Assembly (NCBI GenBank): GCA_049999725.1 | Contig: JBNGIS010007632.1 | Coordinates: 39,382 to 89,847, forward strand | Length of the DNA: 50,466 nt | Direction: 5' to 3' | Source: Haplomitrium mnioides | Taxonomy: Eukaryota > Marchantiophyta > Haplomitriopsida > Calobryales | Shown: positions 20,687 through 32,230 of the stretch, one piece after another | Layout: every line of letters starts with the position of its first letter | How positions within the stretch are numbered: the first letter of the stretch is position 1 | Program-made: the position numbers and the translations under genes | The notes under the pieces: generated by a model | What the model saw: only the letters and a program-made list of their open reading frames with translations | What the model was told of the DNA's origin: nothing | Databases searched by the model: none

Positions 20687-22530
20687 GAGTTTCGATCAAT
20701 CACAGACCGATGTACATGTTTATGTTTTCTGCTTTAAGCAGAAAAATGAGGAAATGAAATGAAAAACATGAAAGAGTTCACTAAATGCAAGTTAATCGGT
20801 ATGTCCTACCTAGAAATGAAATAAGAAATCGATGTTGCTAATGGATGAAGAAACTGCCATGTATGAGCATGTATCTACTTCTGCTGGTGTGCATGTGGCG
20901 TGTCCTCCAAGAGTTGTCCTTGTGTGAGCCTAGTCCCTGATCGTTGTGGTGCCGCTCTACAATGCTAATTCTATAAAGAAGGAAGAAGTAAAAGTTGCAG
21001 GTATGGCCAAGTAGGGATTTAGCTTGTGGAGGTGACATGGGTCAGCGTTGCTTGTTGGTATGAGTCGCCTATAGTCTTTATCAGAGTATTTCAAAATCAA
21101 AGAGTGTGTCTCTTGTAAGGGATAGACTCGTTCAGAAAAGAAAGGAATCAATCAAAGATAATCAAGAGGTAGGTTGAAGAGATTGAACCTCGAAGTTTTT
21201 GAAAAGAAAGTGAATGAACTTGAAGTGGGAAGATATAGTGTTGCCCTTCTGTTGAATGTCAAGACAGCTATGTGTAGGAGCTTGTGTGAAGGTTTCTCTT
21301 GCCAAATGTATATATGATTCTGTCGTTATTTGGAAAAGAGTCAAAGTCTCTCTAGTCTTCGTTATTGCACAGACAAGTGAGTCGAACTTGTGCACTATGA
21401 GAGTAGACAAAAAGAGGTAGGTGTCTAATGTCAAAGTCACACATAGAGGCAAGGTAGTGTTAGAAGTTTGATGCCTTGTCTCCCCCTGGTGTCTGATGGT
21501 GCTTCTGTTCTAATGGACATGTAGGCTGTCGCTGAGTGACAATAGAGAACCACAATCATGATAGAGGTAAACCAAAAATGAAAAGGAAAGAACGATAGGA
21601 AGGTGGTAAGCTTGTATGCTTATCCTTCAAAGTTAGAGAGCAACAAAAAAAAAAGTAAGAGGAAAGAGTTAAGTATAGGGGTAGGAAAACAAGTTTGTGT
21701 ACTCTATGTCGAAGAAGAATAGGTGTACACGTTGGTGTTGTTTCCTATGCTAGATAAGTCCTAGCAAAGAAAAGGAGTAATCAAGAAGCTAACGAAGAAC
21801 CACAAATAACAAAATCAAGAGAGATAAAGATGGCTCATGGGTAGATGAGAGGTTAGTGTAGAAATGTAGCAATGAAAACAAATAGAAAAGAAGAATATGA
21901 TCTGATAGGTGTTGTTTTCAAAGAGTTAGGAGGATGGACATCTTAAGCCTGTCATAGGCGAGGAACAAAAAAAAAACGAGAAGGATGCAATGCGGTTTGT
22001 CCCAGGCAAGCACAGAATGTTGTGGTGCTTTGCTGGACAAATAAAGGAAGTAGCAAACTAGTGTTGCGTAGATGTCGTTGAACAGAGAGAAAAGAGAAGA
22101 AAAAGGGAAAGATCACCTGCAAGGCCACAATAAGGGGCGATGTCGCCAAGTATACAAGAAAAATTGCCAAGGAGATGAAGGAAATGTTGCTATGCAGATG
22201 AACAAGGATTCACCAAGCAGGGAATAAGAAGTCGCCATGCAGGTGAGCAAGAAGTCGCCAAGAAAATCGTCGATTGCGGTGACTACGAAGGTGAGAAGGG
22301 CGTCAATGGAAAAACAATGTTGCAAGTGAGGGATGAAGAGCTAGGGTTGTGAGGTGCACGCGCCTTAGTTCGTACGTAGTGCTGCAAAGAGAAATGTGGG
22401 AAAAATGAAGAGCAAAGGAAAGAAATGAGAGAATTAAAAGAGAAGAAAGGGAAAATGCTCAAATGCTCGTTAGATAGATAGAGAAAAAAAGATGGTATCG
22501 TGGAGAAAAAATGTTTGGTAGAGATAGAAA
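20687..22530 (-). repeat. Left copy of the E-type LTR-like repeat (about 1.84 kb)
   Basis: It is homologous base for base over its whole length to 43453-45262 in the same orientation, with differences every 10-20 bases and small indels. Shared landmarks are atgtacatgtttatgttttc, gaaggaagaagtaaaagttg and gaacctcgaagttttt. The right copy sits just upstream of a copia gag on the minus strand, so I read the pair as E-type LTRs. The exact ends are not canonical and are uncertain. Confidence 0.65.
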
Positions 22531-22782
22531 AATGAGTACGCAAAGAATGAGTATGCGGGAGCTTCCTCAGATGTTGGTGCGGATTGAGCGCATTCGGGGA
22601 AAAAACATTTCTGTAGAGTCCGTCGTGCTAATAACTTGTTATCGCATGAGCACTGCACACATACACACAGGAGTCCAGACAAATGAATGGAATGAATCAA
22701 TTGATATGATCTACTTACATAGGGTATACATAAGTCCCTATAACAATCTAAGCATAAAAATACATTTTATGTTAAATATAAA
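22531..22782. other. A/T-rich sequence without recognisable feature
   Basis: Beyond the end of homology to the right E LTR copy, I see no gene, tract or repeat that I can name. Confidence 0.5.
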
Positions 22783-23150
22783 CTAGAGATGATTTGCAAG
22801 GAAGTGCAAGTGAAAAACTACAACAGTCTCAAATAGAGATGATTTATTTATGTGGAAGGAGGGGGATTGCATTATACAAAGTGTGCACATAACCATGAGA
22901 AAACTATTCTTGCACAAGTGGTGGTCCAAAGGAAGAATAGTCATATGAAGGAGGGTGAGGTTTAGGTTGTGGATAGTCTTCACCACCATGGCTTTCAATA
23001 GTAGGGGGATAGTGTTCTTGAAGAATAGATGGTCCAAAGAGAGGATAATCATGCGGAGTAGGGTGAGGTACACGTTGAGTATAGTCTAAAGTATCCACAC
23101 TAGCATCACTTCCAGAAGTTGAAGGAGCATGGGTTAGTTTTCATGCCATT
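22783..23150 (-). pseudogene. Proline- and tyrosine-rich coding remnant, unrecognised
   Basis: One frame (about 23098-22904) reads as two imperfect repeats of a proline-rich unit: PHDYPLFGPSILQE and PSYDYSSFGPPLVQE. About 60 bases at 22800-22865 also resemble 37977-38035 at the edge of the E remnant (catgtttgagactattgtag-like). It may be the 3' end of an E relative or a scrap of another gene. I do not recognise the family and assign no function. Confidence 0.35.
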
Positions 23151-23379
23151 TTCTCCTCCAATATGCTACTTATCTCTTGAGATTCTATGAAGAATAGAAT
23201 ATGCTTGTTGTCTACAACACACAAAAGTATAAGCAAATCATGTCCTAAATGTAATAACACTATGAAAGCTCAAGTGGGCAAGTGTTCTCCATAACTAGCG
23301 CCCAACAACATATCTCCTTGGCCACCACTAGAATTAAAAATGGCACTAAGATAAATGTGCAAATTCCTCATGAAGTTTC
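23151..23379. other. Unassigned sequence
   Basis: No open gene or repeat recognised. One frame on the minus strand gives NSSGGQGDMLLGASYGEHLP-like text with stops around it. Confidence 0.4.
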
Positions 23380-23820
23380 AAATGTAGAGTGGGACAGAAC
23401 TATAGTAGTTGTCCTCTTGGCATTGTACATTTTACACCATAGACTCTTATCATGAGCAAGAAGTCTTTGATGGCTCTAAGTATTGAGTAGCAAATGTTGG
23501 TTTGCTTGGTGGATATGAGGAGAAGAGTATGGTTCTGTTTTGCCTTGGTGATTGGAGAGGAGAGGAGGAACCTGTAGAGTGAAGTGTAAGTGTGGGCCTG
23601 TTAAGACTTGAAAGTGATAATTTGGATCTCGGGGCCATCTCATAAAAGAACCTTTGACCCCATGTGTCACCCTCTCCATTCAAAGTGGCATCTTTGGGAG
23701 TTAAGGAGCAACAGAGGGGCAATTCCTTCAAATCAGACAATTGAAGAAGAGGAGAGAAAAAACCCTCGAGGAGTTCCGACCCCGTTTCTAGGGGCTTTCA
23801 CGAGCCCAACCACCTAAGTG
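23380..23820 (+). repeat. Truncated gypsy LTR 3' end (A-D superfamily)
   Basis: It aligns with the 3' end of the solo LTR at 41090-41534: gagcaagaagtctttg, gacttgaaagtgataatttgg, ggggccatctcataaaagaacc and tgtcaccctctcc recur in the same order. The 5' part of the LTR is missing and no primer site follows, so it is a fragment. Confidence 0.75.
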
Positions 23821-23959
23821 CACTAAGGAGCGGAACGGTTCTAGCCTAGCAGCATGGGACAAGGAGTGATAGGTGTATGGGGTTTCTAGGCTAGGGTCAC
23901 CAAATCAGGAGGAGGAGAAGCAACATGGATTCAAATCATTTAAAAAAATTATATAGCCT

Positions 23960-24460
23960 CCTTTTAAGGAACTATTATTCCTACAAGTAGTCTTTTATGG
24001 GAATTCAAAATTCTATAGGATCATGTGGATTTGAGATATATGATGACTTGTTTGTGTTCTATAGAATTTCTCTATCAACTTTTGAAGCATTGTATTCTCC
24101 CAAACCCTTAGAGGATCAGGAATGGAACTACAACAATTTTCATAAGGTTTTCTCAACAACATGCCATGTATGTTTTTGCAATCATCACTATGGGAGTATG
24201 GTGCTCTTCTAATGGAACATTATCACCAGTGCTTCAATGAGATTCGGTTTTGAGATTAACCCTGAAGTTGACAGTTGGGGTATGAATCCAGCTCTAAACC
24301 ACAACATTGTATCAAGTAGCTATAGAGTTATAGTTATACCTCCATTGGTGACTCTAGATGAATGAATTGACTCACATTGAATATTCCACCCTACTACCTG
24401 TAAAACTATTCAAAGGGGGATTTCCGCTTATAATATGTCCAAAGACCTTTTCTCTTTATG
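23960..24460 (+). pseudogene. F-box-associated gene fragment, paralogue of 29230-36222
   Basis: Translation gives YDDLFVFYRISLSTFEALYS, DQEWNYNNFHKVFS and, after a TAA, WNIITSASMRFGFEINPE. The minus-strand gene at 35245-36222 has the matching GYGDLFVFYGTWLSAYQSVH, DQDWDSNIFQNFSS and WNIVTGASMRIHFEMNPE. The F-box itself and the C-terminal third are absent. Stops sit at about 24210, 24360 and 24378. One stop that breaks the other copy is a normal Tyr codon here, so the two decayed independently. Confidence 0.72.
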
Positions 24461-25499
24461 TTAAGTTCCACCATTGCAAGACTATATGAACTACCAATGC
24501 CCTCATGTTCTCTCAAAGTTTTAGACAGTTGTTGGTGGAAGTGACAGATTTTCTAACTGTTTTGACAAGCTGAGGGAGTGGACAGGCTGAATCAAGGCAC
24601 TTCATAGATTTGGACACCTCATTACCAATCTGAAATCCTCTTACAAGAGACTCACCCATGCCTCTACACATGCAAGCGCACCAAAACCCCAAAGGAGCCT
24701 CACTTTGTTTCACCTCATGCTTTGCTTTAAGGACAATTCAACATACTGGGCTGATTATAGTCTTGGGGGGACTATGGCCTTCAAAACCTAGGAGCATCAG
24801 AGCCTTCACTTACATGTCCAGACCTTGAATTTGACCAAAGCACCACAAAGAAAAGAGTCTGCAGTCCAGCCTCCACCTCTCTTTCTCCAACCAGCTCTCA
24901 ATTCAGATCTGTCTTCCTTTTGCACATCTGGTCTTGAGAACAGGGATCTTTTTTTACATCTGATTCCAGATCTGGAACTCAAGTATGGGATTCTTTTTGC
25001 AAGTCTGACGTCAGATCTGGAATTCAGGTTTGGGAAAGCACATACTCCTGAAAATCACAGGTTGATATTAAAATTACTCGTCTATGTTTTTGCTCACATA
25101 TACAGCAGCAATGAATTTATCTCACATGTAGCCTACACACACATACTTAAAACCAACACCACTCACTGGCAGTAGACATTTTTCTAATCTGTCCCTATAA
25201 GGTGGACATAATACTTTTGCACCTCTGAGTTAACTCTCAACTACTACTAGCTGCTCCACACACCCTTGTTGTTTTTATTGCCTATTGAGAACTCCCAAGG
25301 AGCTCTCAGCCTATAGAAAACCAGGAAGGCAGAGACAAGACAATTACAATATGTGACAAACCATGAAGCACTGCATTTCTTTTCTTCTCAATCCCCAGAC
25401 TGAGCTTTCACCCTCACGAGACCGCTTATGGGGGTGAAACCCCATCATAATTTCTGAGCTCCTTCTTGGCTCACTCCTCAACTTGCACACTCACTACAT
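24461..25499. other. No recognised gene; short degenerate repeat near 24890-25030
   Basis: Three blocks of the kind cagatctggaattcaggttt lie about 60 bases apart, forming a weak local repeat. Short open stretches on both strands show no known domain. Confidence 0.5.
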
Positions 25500-26013
25500 T
25501 TGGAAGCTTATTCTTCACCTTGCTATTCAATGGGTTGGGATGATAGAATCCAAGGGGCTTGTACTTTGATTCGGCGCTTGAGAGCTCAGTGCCTCAAGGG
25601 CTCATTCGGTGGTAGAACAAGATTCTACAAACTCAGGAGGCTCGCAGAAGACAGGTCGATCAAATATAGGAGAAGGCTCTTCCTGATTCTGAGGCAGAGG
25701 AAGGAAAATCGAGCGGCTAAAAGACTATTCTCGATTCCGAGGAAAGAAGGTTGAGTGACGACTTCCAAGCTTCTCTCGATCTCCTGTTTGGTGCTTGTTT
25801 GTTGTATGTTTTTAGATTGGCTGCCTCACAGATCAGAACACTTGAGCAGCTGAGTTTGCACCCCAGCCTCTTAGGTGGTTTGTTTGGCTTGGGTCTCCCC
25901 TTCAATGATATAGCAGATTGGGGTTCTTGAGGTCTGAGTAGAGAACTAGGGAAACTTGGACAGTTCTGAGGAGACTGGAGCAGACAGTGCATTGCCTCCT
26001 CGAAGGGAACAGG
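25500..26013 (+). other. Possible 5' untranslated region of the LINE remnant
   Basis: This precedes the ORF1 start and is GC-richer than its left flank. I cannot place the 5' end or a target duplication. Confidence 0.35.
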
Positions 26014-26979
26014 ATGGACAACACACGATCCAAATGTCGGACACGACAAGAAGCAAAGAAGATGGGGGAGGTAAAGTAAGACAAACATAAAGATCCACAG
26101 GCTCTAATGGGCATTGGAGACTGCTCTAGCTGGGCAGCAGCACACATACAATGACTGGAGAGCCTAATCCAGACTTTGGAAGAACAGCTGAAGCAACAAC
26201 AAATTGAATTACAGGAATTAGCAGCCCAACAAACGAGACGCATTCAAGAATTAGAGCTCTCACACACAACAGCAATCACTGACTTCCAGACAAGACTCCA
26301 CAAGGTGAACAGAGAACTCTACGATATCCTACCACAAACTCAGAAACTGAACAAAGCAGTGCAAGGCATAGAGGCAAGCCAATCAACTGAATTCTATGGG
26401 CTCAGACAGCGAATGAGGCACATGGAATCTAGGCTTGAAACTGCACAAGCAGCATGGACCAAAGTAAACGACTCCCAACAGGAATCCATTCAGGAGCTAA
26501 AGAACACCCAGGTCTCCTGGGCCAGCGTCGTGAAGGGAGCCCCAGACCCCTCCACGATCAAGGAAACAGTACAAGGAATTCTATTGGAAGAACAAGAAAA
26601 ACAAGGACGCGACTTGAACCTTATCGCTCATGGGTTGCCTGAGAATGAGACTAAGAACACCCAAGAGCTCATACAACAACAGATCCTACAACCATGCAGA
26701 CTCTAAGGGCTAACGGTATCATGCCAGCAAATAGGAAAACCCTCCAACAGAGGCAGGCCGATCATGATCAAGTTTCAAACCAGCAAGGACCGATCCGCGC
26801 TCCTGAGACTCAAGAAAACTCTGAAAGGCCAGCCCATCTGGATTTACGAAGACCTGTCTCCTGATCAAAGGAAGAATCTGCCAATCGAAATCAAGAAAAT
26901 GAAAGCAGCACAAGCGGATGGGCAGATAGCTGTAATTCAAGGCGGGAAGATGCACCTCCTCCCTAAAGCGCCTACGTAG
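26014..26979 (+). pseudogene. LINE ORF1-like RNA-binding protein, three in-frame stops
   Basis: L1-type ORF1 proteins are nucleic-acid chaperones that coat element RNA. From ATG 26014 (MDNTRSK) one frame runs about 322 codons to TAG at 26977, broken only by TAA (about 26077), TGA (about 26149) and TAA (26704). Order: a basic N-terminus, a Gln/Glu-rich coiled coil (EEQLKQQQIELQELAAQQ and following heptads, about 26176-26480), WASVVKG, an RRM-like part with DLNLIAHGLPE (about 26610), then the C-terminal domain with IMIKFQTSKDRSALLRLKK, WIYEDLSPDQRK and AVIQGGKMHLL. The order and motifs match plant L1 ORF1 proteins. No endonuclease or RT follows. Confidence 0.75.
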
Positions 26980-27377
26980 CCATAGGATCAGACGATGTTC
27001 CTCATTGGGATCGACTACTCTCTGAACCAGGCTCCCCTCGACCCTTCAGCCTGGATCTTAAGACTCTGTCAAGATAGCATTTGTTCAGCTATGATATGAT
27101 CAATTTTCGACTTGCCTTGACTCATACTTGATGACTTTGCAATTCATTTAGTAGGCTTAATCTTCTTAGTGGCTTTAGCTTCACTTTACGTGCCCATGGG
27201 GCTCCTGGCTCCCCGGCTCTGTTTTACTGTTGTGTTCTGACCAATGGCTTCCGCTGCGTGTCCTTTGTTGCTACTTTCATTCTGCTCGCACCTCAGTGCC
27301 TGTTGTTTTTTTTTCCAGTCTCCATGGCCTTAGGGCTGGCTTGGGACTTTAAATGAATTCTATTCTATTCTATTCTC
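26980..27377 (+). mobile_element. LINE remnant 3' untranslated region with (TTCTA)n tail
   Basis: ORF1 is followed directly by about 370 non-coding bases ending ttggga then ctttaaatg and a short attctattctattctattct tail (27355-27377). A simple-repeat tail directly after a 3' UTR marks the end of a reverse-transcribed copy. The 3-4 kb expected for endonuclease and RT are missing, giving an ORF1-only element. Confidence 0.6.
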
Positions 27378-27456
27378 TCTCACTCTCACTCAGTCAAAAT
27401 TCCCTTGAAGAAGCCCTTAGATGGTGGCCAGAAACCCCCAATATATGTCCTTGGTT

Positions 27457-27471
27457 TTCTCTTTCTTTCTT

Positions 27472-27509
<38 letters not shown>
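27457..27509 (+). repeat. (CTTT)n/(CT)n microsatellite
   Basis: Four to five CTTT units followed by about 17 CT units. Confidence 0.95.
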
Positions 27510-27512
<3 letters not shown>

Positions 27513-27948
27513 AACAACATTAAACACTTCTGAAATAACTCCCCTCAACTACACAGAAACCTTCCAAGGTGATGCCTCCCTTCTAGTCCCTATCTCCTCC
27601 AGTGTTCCTTCTCTCCTCCTCCAATTCAATAAAATCATTGTAATTACAACCACCTGATTTATTGTATCTTCCAGACAAGAGTTACTAGTTTTAAGAAGCA
27701 CATGGCCTTTCTTCCCTGTTTCCTTAAGAACCCTCTCCAACCATATGTATTTTGCTTCTATCAGTCTTGCCTATGATTCACTATGGTCACTACATAGGTT
27801 GCTTGCCTCTTTTATTTATTCTCCATTTTCTTGTCTAGCCTTCCTAGTTGCTTTGCCATCAGTTAAGCCACTAAAAACCATGTATTGTGCCATGAGTCTC
27901 CACAATTCCTCTTTGTATAGAGTGCTTGTGCCTAATGATTATCTTATT
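27510..27948. other. No recognised feature
   Basis: A/T-rich non-coding sequence. The minus strand has a short KYIWLERVLKETGKKG stretch that faintly recalls a copia RNase H end but is not supported by neighbours. Confidence 0.4.
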
Positions 27949-28165
27949 TCTCTAAACTCACAATTCACTCAATACAAAAAAAACAAAAACCAGAGAGCTG
28001 CAGAAATCATGTTTTGGCTACAAAAATCATGGTGTCTATCTAGCAAATAGTTTGATTTTTTTTTCTAAATTCACAATTCACACATTTAACAGGAGAAAAA
28101 CTTGAGAGCTGCAGTAATCATGTTTTGGCTACAGAAACCATGGTGTTGATCAAGCAAATACTTCA
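27949..28165 (+). repeat. About 110-bp tandem duplication
   Basis: The two copies share tctaaactcacaattcac, gagagctgcagaaatcatg, ttttggctacaaaaatcatgg and tagcaaata in the same order, at about 27949-28052 and 28063-28165. Confidence 0.8.
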
Positions 28166-29229
28166 AAGTCGTAACAGCCTGAGAGTCTGTCTTGACACAG
28201 AGGGAGCTGAGCTAAGGACTGCAGAGAGGGACCCCAAGGAACGATTTGGCCAGGCTAAGCTGTCATACACAACAGACTAGATAATCAGAGATAATTCCAC
28301 AGCTGTAGCAAGGATTCAAAAGAAGCCAATGCAGCAATAGTATCTCAGTAGAGAAGACAGACAAAGTCAATGAAAGGCCACTGATCACCATATCAAAGCA
28401 GAGAGTTCAAGAGTTCTGCAATCCTAGGCAGAAAGAGAAAGGTATAACCATGGATTGGATTTAGAAGAAGCAAATCAAAAATAAGAACAGGGCTCATGCC
28501 TCCCGAGTCTGATTTAAAGTTTACAAGTGGAAGAAAAGCTCACTACTCACTGCAGACTAACCATCTATGGGAGTAAATCTGAGAATCTGATACAACACGA
28601 CAAGCAGAAGGGAAAAGCACTGTAAACAAACCCTAAACATCAGCCATCAGTGTGAGTGGAGCTGGGGACCTGATGCCTTAGCCACAAGTGCAAAGCATGA
28701 AGCACTGGAGAAGACCCAAAAACTAGCCATTGCACAACACCCTGGGAAACAAGGCCAAAGACTAGCCATTAGTGTGAGTAGAACTGCAGAGACTGGAGAC
28801 TTCCCTCTCTTCTAGGCAATGAAAGCGGGAGCTGCTGCAAAGCAAAGATGGAGAACAAGCAAAGGCAAGTGTTGTGAAGCAATTGTGGAGGCACAAGAAA
28901 AAGGAGATGCTACCTAAAAGTGAGTCTTGTGGAGGTTTAGTCAAAGATTTCTCACAGATGTCAGCGAATGTCAAAGAAAAAGAGAAAAGTAATCATGTGC
29001 TACCTGGTGTTTGATATGAGTCACACTCACAAAGTAGGATCTAGTAACGGGTTAGTACCAAAGGTACTCTCAAGGGTCAGAAACCTAAAAAAAGGTAATA
29101 GTTTATTAGTGTCAAAAGCTGACTTTATGTTCTATGTATTATTTTTGATTTATGTAGATGTTTATGACCTCAACAATCAGTGGATCGTGTAGTTGAATTA
29201 AATACATGAGTTGAAACAGAAAGTTTGTA
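28166..29229. other. No recognised gene; short direct repeats near 28640-28790
   Basis: The block agccatcagtgtgagtggag recurs as agccattagtgtgagtagaa about 130 bases apart. The end of this stretch would be the 3' region of the F-box gene at 29230. Confidence 0.4.
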
Positions 29230-29491
29230 TCAATAGATCCGTAGATGATATATATTATCAGTAAACTTGCAGCAACAAGTGCCAAAAAGTAGTCTATTAC
29301 TACCACTTGCATGATAACGAATTACTATACGGCCCTTTACACCCTTGCAGTCTAGTAAAAAAAAAGGGTCATGCCAACTCTGAAACTCATATAATAGAGT
29401 AGTCTCCAAAACTTCTTCTTCCATTGTTGTGTTAGTAAAAGTTTGAGATTTCCAAATACACAAAGTTTGTGGTTTATCTTGTCCATCCAAG

Positions 29492-29834
29492 TGTTGGAGT
29501 TATAATGGAAATCATTCAGAACAGAAATATGAACAAAATGTTTGTGTCAAAGATCTAGCTCCTTTGATTCCTTTATATCTCATCTTACATTGTATGTCAC
29601 ACTGCATAAATAGATTATACAGTGTGCATGTAATCTATGGAGATACTAATAGATGTGGCTCTTCCTTAGATACTAAGAGATGTGACTCTCCCTTAGATCC
29701 TAAGAGTCACCTCTCTGAACTAGATCTTACTAAACTAGTTTATCTTAAACTAGCTAGATCTTATCATTATGTAATATCCTGTTAATTAGTACAAGGCTGG
29801 TTAACTTAACTAAACTATAACAGGACTTACAATA
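29492..29834 (-). repeat. 3' LTR of element F
   Basis: On the plus strand it reads TGTTGGAGTTATAATGG to CTTACAATA. On the element strand it therefore begins TATTGTAAG and ends CCAACA, a TA...CA type end rather than TG...CA. The ends are fixed by the target duplication outside and the polypurine tract inside. Confidence 0.9.
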
Positions 29835-29843
29835 CTCCCACTT
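29835..29843 (-). other. Polypurine tract of element F
   Basis: On the minus strand aagtgggag lies directly before the 3' LTR. Confidence 0.75.
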
Positions 29844-29855
29844 AAACAGCTAGTA

Positions 29856-30560
29856 CTAATCTCCTCCTAACAGTCCAATCTTGGTCATAAGATAGGAGTG
29901 TTGGCTTGCAGGTAGACCCTTGGTGAAGATATCAACAAACATGTTCTTGGTGTCACAATAGAAGACTTGAATACTGCCATTGGTAATCTGGTCTTGAATA
30001 AAGTGATACTGGATATCTATATGTTTGGTACTCTCATGAAACTTGGTAGTTTTCAAGAGGGCGATGGCACTCTGATTATCATAGTAAAGACTGGTAGGAA
30101 CCGGTGAAAGAAGATCAACTCCAGTCATGAGCTTTCTCAGCTAAAGAGCTTCTGTAGATGCCTTGGTAAGAGCCATATATTCTGCCTCAGTACTGGATAA
30201 GGCCACGGACATCTGCTTCTTTGAAGTCCAACTGATGGTTCCTCCTACATACAAGAAAAAATAACCAGAGGTGGACTTTCTGGAATCACCACCCTAGTCA
30301 GCATGAGTGTAACCAGAAATCCTTGTAAAACCAATGAGTCTTGGAATGGAAACAGTCTGAGAATACTGCAAATACACATGAAGTGTGCCTTGGAGATAGC
30401 GAAATATACGCTTAACTGCCTGCCAATGATCTGGGTCAGGTTGAGCCATGTGTTGTGCAATTGAACTGACTGCATAAGCAAGATCAGGACTGGTACACAC
30501 CATGGCCCACATGAGTGAACCTACTGCACTCTGACAGAGAACATTGGTCATAAGCAGCAT
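29856..30560 (-). pseudogene. Element F: RNase H and RT C-terminal part
   Basis: It reads SAVGSLMWAMVCTSPDLAYA and HWQAVKRIFRYLQGTLHVYL, then after a stop STSGYFFLYVGGTISW, LSSTEAEYMALTKAS, LYYDNQSAIALLKTTKFHES, TKHIDIQYHFIQDQ and DIFTKGLP. This is the full copia RNase H series. TAG stops replace Trp codons in HAD-W-GGD (about 30292) and EAL-W-LRK (about 30140). Confidence 0.9.
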
Positions 30561-31670
30561 CTCTTCTGGAGTAAGTGGGGTAACTCTACGAGTTAGTTTA
30601 GTTCATGGTGTAACAGGAGTAGATAAAGGTTTGCAATCCTCCATCTTAAATTCTTGGAGCTTTTGCCTCAAATAGAGAAGCTGTGCAAGGCGCATCCAGC
30701 CTTCCTCTCGATTTCTGAGAATTTGAATTCTGAGGCAATGATGGATTGGACCCATGTCAGTCATTTGAAACTGGCCTTTCAATTGATCCTTAACCTATTG
30801 AAGAAGTTGGAAACTGTTAGAGGCCAATACTGTATCATCCACATATAAGGCAAGGATTAGATAGCCCGATTTATGTCTGAGATAATAAATGTTGGGATCA
30901 GCTGGGTTGCGATGAAAACCAAAAGAGAGTAAAACAGAATCAATTTTCTGGTAGCAGGTTCTGGAAGATTGTTTAAGCCCCTATATGGACTTCTGAAGTT
31001 TACAGACCAGATTAGGATCTGAGGATGGTAAACCTTCAGGAAGAGACATATAGACTTCTTCTTTCAGAACACCAATAAGAAAAGCTGTTTTAACATCTAA
31101 TTGGTGTACCTCAAGATTGGAGCGAGCTGCTTCAGCCAAAATCAATCTGATGGATTGAATTCTGACCACAGGGGAAAAAGTTTCAGTATAATCAATCCCA
31201 TAGGTCTGGCTGTAGCCCTTAGCTACCAATCTAGCTTTATATCTTTCCACAGAGCCAGCTGAGTTAGTCTTGAGCTTAAAGACCCATTTACATCCAACTG
31301 TTTTTCTATTTGATGGCAAAGTAGTGAGGACCCAGGCTTGATTATCATGCATAGATTGCAGTTCCTTTTGGATCGCCTTCTGCCAATGTTCAGACTCAGG
31401 ACAGGCTAAGGCTGCCTTATAAGAAGTGGGTTCATTGATCAGAGGGACCTGTAAAACCAGAGCTTTCTTTCTTACCTTGAGTTTAGAGGCTTCAGTCTGG
31501 GAGTCATACTTCACAATTGGAACAGGCTGACAAGCACTCCTTCTTAATTGGGGGGATTGTGTTGATATGGGAGGACTCAGAACTGGAGCAGTTTGAAACA
31601 GTACAGGAGCAGGTATAACAACAAGGGGTATCTGAGAGTGGGAAAGTGGGTTAACACTTGGAACTCCCAC
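30561..31670 (-). pseudogene. Element F: reverse transcriptase
   Basis: The block from 31670 to 30981 is open: WQKAIQKELQSMHDNQAW, GCKWVFKLKTN, YKARLVAKGYSQ, DYTETFSPVVR and LDVKTAFLIGVLKEEVYMSL. After a stop at about 30981 the active site LALYVDDTVLAS (about 30860-30825) is intact. Further stops lie at about 30797 and 30602. Confidence 0.92.
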
Positions 31671-32230
31671 TGAAGATGGACCTGCTGGGACTGTGAGAAC
31701 CTGAGATGGAGGCTGAGTAATGGATGGAGTAATCCCTGCAACACTTGGAAACAGATTCCCTATTTGAAGCTCCTCCTCAATCTTGGGGACAGTGTTTTGA
31801 GAAGAAGCAACTTATGAAAAATCATGCTCAAAGAAAATGACATCTCTAGAAATTATTACTCTTTTGTCATACTTTCTTTGTAATTTATAAGCTTTGCTCT
31901 GCTCACTGTAGCCCAAGAAAATGCACTCATGTGTCTTGCTATCAAGCTTAGTGCGGTGATCCTTAGGAACTCTGGCAAAGGCTGTGCAGCCAAAAACCTT
32001 AAAATAACTTAATATAGGTTTAACACCATGCCATAGTTCATAAGGGGTATGATGAGTGCTTTAGTGGGACATCTGTTTTGTACATTATTGGCTGTAAAAA
32101 GAGCCTCTCCCCAATAGGATTTAGGAAGATTAGCAAAGTGAAGCATGGATCTGATAGCTTCAACCAATGTACGATTCTTCCTTTCAGAGACACCATTCTG
32201 CTGAGGGGTGTCAGACACTGTGAATTGTCT
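31671..32230 (-). pseudogene. Element F: integrase C-terminal part and linker
   Basis: After a frame change near 32230 the text is TPQQNGVSERKNRTLVEAIR (catalytic E present), MLHFANLPKSYWGEALFTAN, then in another frame FGCTAFARVPKD, KTHECIFLGYSEQSKAYKL and VIISRDVIFFEHDFS, a stop at about 31812, and a proline-rich linker leading to the RT. Confidence 0.88.

Noticed and set aside
25375-25450. Hairpin-like gggggtgaaacccc, considered as an RNA gene or terminator
   Set aside because: A single short inverted repeat without tRNA arms or other conserved RNA features.
27540-27930. Possible copia RNase H trace on the minus strand (KYIWLERVLKETGKKG)
   Set aside because: The short match has no neighbouring RNase H blocks in any frame.
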